From a virus: 33,856 nt of DNA. This document shows positions 22,901-29,146 of this stretch, one piece after another; within the stretch, counting starts at the first letter, position 1; every line of letters begins with the position of its first letter. The DNA lies in the IMG/VR virus record IMGVR_UViG_3300032287_001726, positions 1-33,856 of that record; one strand, 5' to 3'. Both the position numbers and the translations under genes were made by a program. The notes under the pieces are model-generated. The model did no database searches, was not told where the DNA came from, and saw only the letters and a list, made by a program, of their open reading frames with translations.

Positions 22901-22985
22901 GGCTTTTTTGTTTTGTTACACAAAGATAAACTAATTTTTAATAAAAAAAACTTTTTTAGTAATTTTTTTTAAAAATATTTTTTTA
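22898..22985 (-). promoter_or_regulatory. Promoter-leader repeat, copy 2
   Basis: TATCTTTG (22921-22928 on the minus strand) and the same downstream leader and start codon context as copy 1. The A/T tracts upstream are also shared. Only a few bases differ, so the duplication is probably recent or kept by selection. Confidence 0.65.
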
Positions 22986-22995
22986 CCCGCAATCA

Positions 22996-23010
22996 TTCGG
23001 AATTTCCGAA
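22996..23010. promoter_or_regulatory. Palindromic operator-like site
   Basis: TTCGGAA-T-TTCCGAA is a perfect 7-1-7 inverted repeat, too tight for a hairpin. It lies about 70 bases upstream of the TATCTTTG box of copy 2 and is flanked by two direct copies of TTTTTTACCC (22979-22988 and 23019-23028). A regulator-binding role is inferred. Confidence 0.4.
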
Positions 23011-23022
23011 CAATTGGATTTT

Positions 23023-23235
23023 TTACCCACGTAGCAACCGTTTAATGGCTCGTAAATCTTCTGCTTTTTTTCGCAGCAGTTCAATGACTTTACTTTTATC
23101 TTGCAATTTCTCGCTTTCATATTCTAATAACAAATCTTTTGTCATTTTACGAAGCTGTTTATCTGTCAATGTTTTGTCTTTGTATAAGCGAAAAATCTTA
23201 GTCGCCATTATACCTGTTGTGTCTTTGTATATCAT
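23023..23235 (-). CDS. Small basic helical protein
   Basis: The 70-residue frame reads MIYKDTTGIMATKIFRLYKD, then KTLTDKQLRKMTKDLLLEYE and IELLRKKAEDLRAIKRLLRG. It is strongly helical with alternating charge, perhaps a coiled coil. The true start may be the internal ATG at 23208. It follows helicase 1 by 11 bases and probably ends that operon. No function is recognised. Confidence 0.55.
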   Translation of the reverse strand: MIYKDTTGIMATKIFRLYKDKTLTDKQLRKMTKDLLLEYESEKLQDKSKVIELLRKKAEDLRAIKRLLRG

Positions 23236-23246
23236 ATAATTTATTT

Positions 23247-24482
23247 TTACTCAATCCCATACTCATTCTTAAAATAGCTCAAAGTATAATCTTTTTTATC
23301 CTTTACAGCCTTGTATATCTTCTCCTCAATCCCGCCTTCGGCAAATAGCCAGTACACCTTTGATGCCTCCTCCCGGTCTTTATTCTGCATCCGTGCTCTT
23401 GCCTGCCAGTACGATACGGCGCTGAAGTCAATATTAAGCATAATAAGGGCGTCGGCGGTGCTTAAGTTAATACCTTCACGCCCGGATTGAATTTGCGAAA
23501 GAAACCACTTATTATCACTCCCGGCGAACTCCTGCGGGTCGGTCGTGAATTTATCATATCCAAAAGTTAAATGAAGCATAAGCTCTTCGGCTTTGTATTT
23601 ATAAAAGATAGCTATCTTTTTACCTTTAAAATTCTCCTTAATCCAGTAAGCCTTTGAGCGGTCGAATATTACGCCCTCTTCTTTTTCATCTATTACCGTT
23701 CCGGTATAAACCTGATGCAGCTTGCTGAGTAACTTTGCCCCGGTATCCGCTAAAATTACGTTCCCATCCCGCCCGGTGTAAACCCGCTCCTTTTTCAATT
23801 TATCCGCTAAGTAATAGGTTGCACCTTGCATCTTTATTCCGATAGTTATTTCATCAACCTCCGCCATGAACCCCGCCTCCTGCTGGGTGAAAGGGATAAT
23901 TAAATGATCCGTCATTTGTTTGATTTTTGTTTGGTTTGCGTTTGAGTAATCGTTTACTTTTAAGCCTTTAAAATATTTGAGCTGAATATCCACATAATCC
24001 TTTGCCCATTTGTAAAAGTTCACATAATCTTTGAACGGACTAAATGAACTAATATAAAACTGGTGAAATATCTGGGAGTAACTCTCCGGCGTTGGGGTGC
24101 CGCTTAAATAGATAATCGACTTGCCTTTACATAATTCTTTCAGCTTTTTAACCCTTTGCGCTGGCTTAGGATATTGCCCCAACCCATGCGCTTCGTCGCA
24201 AATCACAATATCAAAAGGCTGCTTTACGTGGTGGATATTCTCATAGTTTGTTACGATAATATCCGCTTTTAATCCTAACTGCTTATGGTCTTCCAATATG
24301 CCGCTTATTACCTTTTTCTTAGTCAAAAATAAAATAACGCCTGCCCCTATTTTATCTGCAGTTAATAAAGCCGTGACGGTCTTGCCACAACGTACCTGCA
24401 TGGCTAAATAAACTAAGCCGTGTTGCTTAATGATGTCGGCGGCTTTGTCGCTTATTGATATTTGGTAGGGGCGGGGTTGCAT
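23247..24482 (-). CDS. SF2 helicase 1 (DEAH)
   Basis: The 411-residue ATPase has an N-terminal RPYQ motif (residues 4-7), Walker A QVRCGKT (29-35), DEAH (96-99), SGTPTP motif III (127-132), and C-terminal GREGINLSTADALIM plus YWQARARMQNKDRE as motifs V and VI. This is a compact phage SF2/SNF2-like helicase. It probably remodels or unwinds replication intermediates with the nucleases encoded nearby. The DNA is G+C-richer (30 of 60 bases at 23341-23400) than the two upstream genes. Start and the MTase stop share TAATG (24480-24484). Confidence 0.85.
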   Translation of the reverse strand: MQPRPYQISISDKAADIIKQHGLVYLAMQVRCGKTVTALLTADKIGAGVILFLTKKKVISGILEDHKQLGLKADIIVTNYENIHHVKQPFDIVICDEAHGLGQYPKPAQRVKKLKELCKGKSIIYLSGTPTPESYSQIFHQFYISSFSPFKDYVNFYKWAKDYVDIQLKYFKGLKVNDYSNANQTKIKQMTDHLIIPFTQQEAGFMAEVDEITIGIKMQGATYYLADKLKKERVYTGRDGNVILADTGAKLLSKLHQVYTGTVIDEKEEGVIFDRSKAYWIKENFKGKKIAIFYKYKAEELMLHLTFGYDKFTTDPQEFAGSDNKWFLSQIQSGREGINLSTADALIMLNIDFSAVSYWQARARMQNKDREEASKVYWLFAEGGIEEKIYKAVKDKKDYTLSYFKNEYGIE

Positions 24483-25480
24483 TATAATAGCGTTAGTTGC
24501 TGATTTTTATTTTGAAATCTTTTCTCAGCTTCTTTTAAATTCAAAATAGCCTGCTTATAATAACTATCTTTTAGCTCAATACCTATGGCTTTACGACCTA
24601 ATGAAACAGGACTATAAACCTCACTACCTACGCCCATAAAAGGCGTTAATACAACCTCGCCGGGGTTTGTGTAAAGATATACAAGCCTATCAATTACATC
24701 CAATTGCAGCGGGTGTACGTGCTTTTCATCATCTTCCTCCCTGCTATCTTTGTATGATAGTACATTTTTTCCTCTAATATCATCCCAAACACTTGAAGCG
24801 TACCTTTGCCATGTTATATGCGCCAATTTATTTGTTGCGGCATCACCTTTATAACCTTCCCACTTTTTCTTAAAAAATTCGTATTTGCCGTACTGTTCTT
24901 CATGCATAGGCAAAAAGGGAGTTTCACCAAAATAATCAAAATCAGTTAATCCGTTGTCATGTGTAACTGGCACTTTGTTTTCCCCTGCCTTTCTGAAAAT
25001 CAAAACATAATCAGGAATAGCTGTAAAACATCTTGTACTATCTTCAACAATATTCTTATGAGTTAAAGATTGTACCATTGTGCGCATCCTAACCTCTAAT
25101 GGCTCCTTCCAAATTGTAATACGGTTATTATAAGTAAAACCATGTCTCAAATGAAGTTTAATTATTTCATGTGGAAAATCCCATAAATTGTGCTTTGTAG
25201 TTTGGGTAATTACATCTTGACAATGTACGGCAACAATCCTTCCGGGTTTTATAACTCTTGACATTTGTTCAATTAAAAACTCATAATGAGCTAAAAATGA
25301 TTCAGGACTTTCGTTGTTGCTCATATCCCTTTGATCGCTTGAATAAATGTAAAGTCCGGCAAATGGAGGAGAATAAATAGAAAAATCGATACTATCATTC
25401 GGTAACTCTGTAATAACATCCATACAATCGCCGTTATAAATGCTAAATTTTTCGTTATGTAGTTGATCTTTTACTTTCAT
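24482..25480 (-). CDS. DNA N6-adenine or N4-cytosine methyltransferase
   Basis: The 332-residue enzyme has the catalytic motif SPPF (residues 37-40, after DSIDFSIY) and a C-terminal SAM-binding motif in LTPFMGVGSEVY (Phe281, Gly283, Gly285), followed by KAIGIELKDSYYKQA. Catalytic motif first and SAM motif last is the beta-class order. SPPF fits m4C or m6A transfer. An inserted target-recognition region lies between (about 90-250). No restriction endonuclease is adjacent, so self-protection or hiding from host restriction is plausible. It is coupled to helicase 2 by ATGA and to helicase 1 by TAATG. Confidence 0.85.
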   Translation of the reverse strand: MKVKDQLHNEKFSIYNGDCMDVITELPNDSIDFSIYSPPFAGLYIYSSDQRDMSNNESPESFLAHYEFLIEQMSRVIKPGRIVAVHCQDVITQTTKHNLWDFPHEIIKLHLRHGFTYNNRITIWKEPLEVRMRTMVQSLTHKNIVEDSTRCFTAIPDYVLIFRKAGENKVPVTHDNGLTDFDYFGETPFLPMHEEQYGKYEFFKKKWEGYKGDAATNKLAHITWQRYASSVWDDIRGKNVLSYKDSREEDDEKHVHPLQLDVIDRLVYLYTNPGEVVLTPFMGVGSEVYSPVSLGRKAIGIELKDSYYKQAILNLKEAEKRFQNKNQQLTLL

Positions 25481-26847
25481 GGTTTTAAGTTTAAAAATGA
25501 TGGGATGTTTATGTTTTCTGAAAACTGTTTTACTGATAAATCAATTTGTTTATTTACGGCCTTGTTGATTGTTTCTGAAAATTCTTTTGCTTTGTTGGTT
25601 TTGTAAAGTAGTGTATCAATAACTCTTTTTTGACCGTCTGAAATTACTAAATCCACATTAACGGGATTCTTTTGACCGAACCTCCAAAAACGTCTAATAG
25701 CTTGATAATACTGTTCGTAACTCCATGTAGGAAAGTAAACCGTCTGATTACAATGTTGCCAGTTCAATCCAAAAGAAGTTATTTTTGGCTTAGTAATTAA
25801 TCTTTTAATGTTGCCGTTTGCGAAATTTAAAAGTATATCTTCTTTTTTTTCTAACTGCATTGAGCCTTTAATTTGAACGGCATCTTTATCTAATTCATCT
25901 AAAAGGTCGCCTTCGTCATTAAAGTTGCACCAATATACACAAACATCAGAACTTAACTCAATAGCTTTTTCGCATCTTTCTTTTACGGTTTGTTGTTGCT
26001 CAACCCTTACTTCGCTCATTGTTTTAGCAATAGAGTTAAAAAGCATACACTGACCATTTATAACCCAATTGCTTTTATTGTAAACTTTATGCACGGTTTC
26101 GGTTAATTCTGGCAAATTATGAAGCTCATCTGAAAACCCTAAATTAGAAGGTTTTTTCATGTGAATACTCCATAATGAAAGCCAAGAAAAAAAATTATCT
26201 TTTGCGTGGGGTTTCAGATACCATTTGCTTCCAATGTCTTGAGGTCTTATGTTGTTTTCATTATTACGGAAAAACCTTTGCAGCATATCCATATAAGGCA
26301 AATAACCCAATGCCTCACTACTTGTTCCAAATTCAATATAATCATTCGGAGCAGGGGTTGCAGTAAACAAAAATCTATACTTTACTTTTTTTAGAAAAGA
26401 TGTAATATGGTTTTTTATTGCACCTTCAAAGTTTTTTAAAATACTACTTTCATCTAATAATATACAATCGAAATCATTTGAATTAAAATGCTCTAATCTT
26501 TCATAATTGCATACTACTATTTTAGATTTGTATTTACCATCCTTTGAATAGCTTATGTCATCTATTCCGAACTTTTCAGCCTCCTTAATAAATTGAAAAG
26601 CAACAGCAAGCGGCGTAATAATTAATACAGATTTGTTAGTGTGTTGAATATAATTCTTTGCGATTGTTAATTGAATTATTGTCTTACCCAAACCTGTATC
26701 TAAAAATACAGCGCACCTGCCTTTTTTAATTGCGTATTGTGTAATATGCTTTTGGAAGTCAAACATAGCATCAGGAATAAAATTTGGCTCAATACCATAA
26801 TCTATACCTGTATGTTTTTTAGATTGTAAAAAATCTTGATATTTCAT
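25477..26847 (-). CDS. SNF2-like SF2 helicase 2
   Basis: The 456-residue protein has Walker A TGLGKT (51-56), motif Ia LIITPLAVAFQFIKE, motif II DESS (132-135), motif III TATPAP (162-167) and motif VI IRRFWRFGQKNPV, the arginine-finger region of SNF2-type remodelers and phage helicases. It differs from helicase 1 in motif II and composition, so it is not a simple duplicate. The AT-rich DNA (14 G+C in 60 bases at 26461-26520) resembles that of the MTase gene. It is the first gene of a unit starting after the hairpin at 26881. Confidence 0.85.
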   Translation of the reverse strand: MKYQDFLQSKKHTGIDYGIEPNFIPDAMFDFQKHITQYAIKKGRCAVFLDTGLGKTIIQLTIAKNYIQHTNKSVLIITPLAVAFQFIKEAEKFGIDDISYSKDGKYKSKIVVCNYERLEHFNSNDFDCILLDESSILKNFEGAIKNHITSFLKKVKYRFLFTATPAPNDYIEFGTSSEALGYLPYMDMLQRFFRNNENNIRPQDIGSKWYLKPHAKDNFFSWLSLWSIHMKKPSNLGFSDELHNLPELTETVHKVYNKSNWVINGQCMLFNSIAKTMSEVRVEQQQTVKERCEKAIELSSDVCVYWCNFNDEGDLLDELDKDAVQIKGSMQLEKKEDILLNFANGNIKRLITKPKITSFGLNWQHCNQTVYFPTWSYEQYYQAIRRFWRFGQKNPVNVDLVISDGQKRVIDTLLYKTNKAKEFSETINKAVNKQIDLSVKQFSENINIPSFLNLKP

Positions 26848-26880
26848 ACTTTAATTTTTAATAAGCTCGTTTAAAAATAT

Positions 26881-26942
26881 CCCCCCTGCCCACTTTAACA
26901 TTTATTCATCAATAACCTTTTAAATAAATATTAACAGGGGGG
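26881..26942 (-). terminator. Long stem-loop between SSB and helicase 2 genes
   Basis: On the minus strand CCCCCCTG and CAGGGGGG pair perfectly, and inside them TTAATATTTATT pairs with AATAAATGTTAA with one wobble, leaving a 6-base bulge and a 16-base loop. ATATTTTTAAA follows. It could terminate or attenuate transcription from the SSB gene, or protect mRNA. Confidence 0.5.
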
Positions 26943-26956
26943 AATGATTTTTGGGT

Positions 26957-27502
26957 TTAGAATGGCACGTCTTCGTCAATGGTTACTAAAGCGGCGGCGG
27001 GCTTAGTTAGTAAGGCATTCCAGAACTTTTCAAAGAACTCGAGCTGCTTACTATTATCATAAACCATTTGACCCTTTACCTTTACCTTTTCCAACTCAGG
27101 TAATTCGCCGGGGTTGTCCTTTGACCATTTCCATTTCATTGCCTTTCCGTTTTGATTGACAAAGATGGTCGTTTGCGGTTTGCCGTTGTCGCCGACCTTA
27201 CTCGATGCAATCAGCTTAACAGGCTGCTTAATATCAGCGTTTGCAATGGCATTGGTAAGCCCACGGTAATAACCGGAATCCGTACGAACCTGTACAAGGT
27301 ACTTTTGCCCTTCCTCTTCCAAAACAAGTTTCAGCTTGCGGAACTTCGTACCATTGTACTCATCATCTTGAAACTCGATGCTGGTAATTAACCCCTCAAC
27401 CGCATCAAATAACTCGATGTCGCCATTGGCACTTTTGCGGGCGAATTTGCCCTCTTTCAAATTCAGGTAGGTAATCCCTCCCGATGTATTGGATAAGCCC
27501 AT
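26957..27502 (-). CDS. ssb: Single-stranded DNA-binding protein with acidic SSB-type tail
   Basis: The 181-residue protein is beta-rich in residues 8-125 (GITYLNLKEGKFARK, KFRKLKLVLEEEGQKYLVQV, KPQTTIFVNQNGKAMKWKW), as expected of an OB-fold. It ends in TIDEDVPF, matching the conserved SSB C-terminal peptide (D-D-D-I-P-F) that recruits replication and repair proteins. Size and position beside exonuclease, helicases and primase fit a phage SSB. The preceding 38 bases contain overlapping short hairpins that might control its translation. Confidence 0.75.
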   Translation of the reverse strand: MGLSNTSGGITYLNLKEGKFARKSANGDIELFDAVEGLITSIEFQDDEYNGTKFRKLKLVLEEEGQKYLVQVRTDSGYYRGLTNAIANADIKQPVKLIASSKVGDNGKPQTTIFVNQNGKAMKWKWSKDNPGELPELEKVKVKGQMVYDNSKQLEFFEKFWNALLTKPAAALVTIDEDVPF

Positions 27503-27508
27503 AGTTTG

Positions 27509-27534
27509 CCGGGTAACCGTTCCCCGGTGCGGTT
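27509..27534 (-). other. Leader hairpins upstream of the SSB gene
   Basis: CCGGG/CCCGG (27509-27513 and 27523-27527) and AACCG/CGGTT (27515-27519 and 27530-27534) are mutually exclusive short stems immediately before the SSB start codon (27502). They may be chance; no known riboswitch is recognised. Confidence 0.25.
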
Positions 27535-27540
27535 AAAAGT

Positions 27541-27762
27541 TTAATGTGGTAAAAAATAATTAGCGAAATTTTTATCATATTCCCCTAAATATTTCGCAGC
27601 CAAAAAAGAAAGATCAGTCAAAACAAAATATCTAAGTCGAGTATAATAAAATTCTTTTTCCAATTCTTCTTTTAACTCATCTCCAGAAACCGGATAATTT
27701 TTATAATATTCAATAAATGCCGCTTTTAGCTCGGGTTTGAGCCGTTCCCATAAATTTGTCAT
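27541..27762 (-). CDS. Small protein of unknown function (73 residues)
   Basis: The product MTNLWERLKPELKAAFIEYY continues SGDELKEELEKEFYYTRLRY and ends NFANYFLPH. It is helical and acidic with a Tyr-rich stretch; no family is recognised. It sits in the exonuclease-SSB operon, 5 bases from the upstream gene stop, so an auxiliary role in replication or recombination is possible. Confidence 0.6.
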   Translation of the reverse strand: MTNLWERLKPELKAAFIEYYKNYPVSGDELKEELEKEFYYTRLRYFVLTDLSFLAAKYLGEYDKNFANYFLPH

Positions 27763-27767
27763 AATGT

Positions 27768-28001
27768 TTAGTTTAATATTTTTTTATCAATTTGTAAGCG
27801 CCCCACTTCTTTGCGAATCTCATTATTTTCCGCATCCGTGTAAAGATGGTAATCCCAATAAACCTCCCCATCAATAACCGGATATTCCTCATACATATCG
27901 TTGTGATTAAGATTATCCTCATAATGTACATCCGCATAAAAAGTAACTTCCTCTACTTTGTCATCGAACTCTATAACGTGGGTTAATTCTAAAGTGCTCA
28001 T
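27768..28001 (-). CDS. Small acidic protein of unknown function (77 residues)
   Basis: ATG at 28001 overlaps the exonuclease stop by ATGA, which sets this start over an in-frame one 63 bases upstream. The product MSTLELTHVIEFDDKVEEVT is followed by a very acidic, Tyr/His-rich stretch (FYADVHYEDNLNHNDMYEEY) and a helical C-terminus. Acidic DNA mimics have such composition but no evidence proves that role. No family recognised. Confidence 0.6.
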   Translation of the reverse strand: MSTLELTHVIEFDDKVEEVTFYADVHYEDNLNHNDMYEEYPVIDGEVYWDYHLYTDAENNEIRKEVGRLQIDKKILN

Positions 28002-28726
28002 AATTTGTGGCTGATTTGGTAGGTTAATGATTTTGGTTTGCTTGTGCCATTCTCCGCCTGCCATAGTTGATGCGTGGCGTTAAATAACTCCAGTTCCTTT
28101 GCGGTATCGTCTTTCGTTATTAACTGCCATCCAATCCCCTGAATATCGCCTTTTTTACCTTCCGTGCGGGTTTTGGCGTTGAGCCAAAGGATTGCAACTT
28201 TATCAACCCTTGCACCATTCTCATTCATTAAAAGGCTGCGATACGCTGCAAGCTGCAACCAGTATGATGGGTAAATAGCGTTGGAGGTTTTAATGTCGAG
28301 TAATATCTTTTCGCCACCCATCTCGATTACCCGGTCAATAGTACCGGCATAGCCTAATTCTTTGCTAATAATATTTAACTCGATGCAGTTGGTTACAAAT
28401 TGAAACCGTCTGCGAACCTCGACATAACGCTCGAACATTGCCCACTCATTCAGTTTGTAGTCAATGCCGCCGTTGGCATTCACCAGTTGAACCTCCTTAC
28501 CGGAATCATAATCCTCAGTAAGTTTGTGAACGACCGATCCACGCCGCCCGGCTTCATCTCTGATTTCGTCGGCATCTTTGCCGTTCTCTTTTAACCAGTT
28601 GAAATAGGCAGCGCCCTTAGGGTACGCCTCTAAAATAGTTGTTACCGACGGAACGAAGCCGCCGCCTTCTGTCGAGTAGAATCTCGAGTCGAGGAAGGTT
28701 AATTGTTTGTTGTTAATTTGATACAT
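27998..28726 (-). CDS. PD-(D/E)XK exonuclease (RecB/Cas4-like)
   Basis: The 242-residue nuclease has a RecB-family motif set: Ser/Thr-rich VPSVTTILEAYP at the start, the His motif GSVVHKLTE (His67), the GTIDRVIE Asp (Asp131), DIKTS with Asp144 and Lys146, and QLAAY (Gln158 to Tyr162). This order matches phage RecB/Cas4-type 5'-3' exonucleases used in recombination with an SSB. It is the first gene of the minus-strand operon, with a TATATTTG box 20 bases upstream of its start. No Fe-S cysteines are visible, so Cas4 proper is unlikely. Confidence 0.8.
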   Translation of the reverse strand: MYQINNKQLTFLDSRFYSTEGGGFVPSVTTILEAYPKGAAYFNWLKENGKDADEIRDEAGRRGSVVHKLTEDYDSGKEVQLVNANGGIDYKLNEWAMFERYVEVRRRFQFVTNCIELNIISKELGYAGTIDRVIEMGGEKILLDIKTSNAIYPSYWLQLAAYRSLLMNENGARVDKVAILWLNAKTRTEGKKGDIQGIGWQLITKDDTAKELELFNATHQLWQAENGTSKPKSLTYQISHKL

Positions 28727-28745
28727 GACTTAACGATTTAGAATG

Positions 28746-28753
28746 CAAATATA
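28746..28753 (-). promoter_or_regulatory. Promoter -7 box for the minus-strand operon
   Basis: TATATTTG on the minus strand matches the Bacteroidota consensus TAnnTTTG and lies 20 bases before the exonuclease start codon. No clear -33 box is seen in the surrounding A/T tracts. Confidence 0.6.
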
Positions 28754-28784
28754 TTATTTCTTTTTAAATAAAAAAATTATTTTG

Positions 28785-28792
28785 TATATTTG
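28785..28792 (+). promoter_or_regulatory. Promoter -7 box for the plus-strand operon
   Basis: TATATTTG matches TAnnTTTG and lies 17 bases before the ATG at 28809. With the box at 28746 it forms a compact divergent promoter pair, the likely early control region of the phage. Confidence 0.65.
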
Positions 28793-28808
28793 TCGAAAAT
28801 ATATTTTT

Positions 28809-28949
28809 ATGCAATTAGTAAAGAAAACAAGAGGTCGCCCAAAAATGGCAGCAAAAGACAAACGAGTTCCAGTTACCATAATGGTAAAGGCTACAAAGGC
28901 AAAGGAACTTAGACAACTGTTTATTAAACTATCAAAAGAAAATGAATGA
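28809..28949 (+). CDS. Small basic DNA-binding protein (AT-hook/ribbon-helix-helix-like)
   Basis: ATG 28809 gives 46 residues. KKTRGRPKMAAKDKR contains an AT-hook-like GRPK core and is followed by RVPVTIMVKATKAKELRQLF, which has the strand-then-helix look of a ribbon-helix-helix protein. It is the first gene after the divergent promoter, a place where phage regulators are common. An upstream in-frame start at 28743 would precede the promoter and is rejected. It couples to the next gene by ATGA. A repressor role is inference. Confidence 0.6.
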   Translation: MQLVKKTRGRPKMAAKDKRVPVTIMVKATKAKELRQLFIKLSKENE

Positions 28950-29146
28950 TCAAGTTAATACAAGTGCATCCTTTAACAAGTGATAAAATAATTTATATTA
29001 ATACAGATCATATTGTTATGATAAAACAAAAAGATAGTATATGTAAATTAATATTAACAAATGGAGAATCTTTTGATATTGAAGAATGTATCCATGATTT
29101 ATTTTTAAAATTAGAAACACTTATTAAAAAAGAAAAACATGATTAA
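28946..29146 (+). CDS. FlbD-like small protein
   Basis: The 66-residue protein MIKLIQVHPLTSDKIIYINT, then DHIVMIKQKDSICKLILTNG and ESFDIEECIHDLFLK, resembles the short beta-barrel of FlbD-type proteins (IkLtrl...i.iN.d.I..ie...d..i.LtnGe.f.V.e). Known FlbD function is flagellar; here a regulatory or structural role is unknown. It starts by ATGA and overlaps the primase by 8 bases. Confidence 0.5.
   Translation: MIKLIQVHPLTSDKIIYINTDHIVMIKQKDSICKLILTNGESFDIEECIHDLFLKLETLIKKEKHD

Noticed and set aside
23247-26847. A complete DISARM, BREX or restriction-modification system
   Set aside because: Only two SF2 helicases and a methyltransferase are present. No DrmB-like, phospholipase, PglZ or restriction endonuclease gene is adjacent.
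27998-28726. Cas4 or a CRISPR locus
   Set aside because: The exonuclease lacks visible iron-sulfur cysteines and there are no repeats of CRISPR form or other cas genes in the window.
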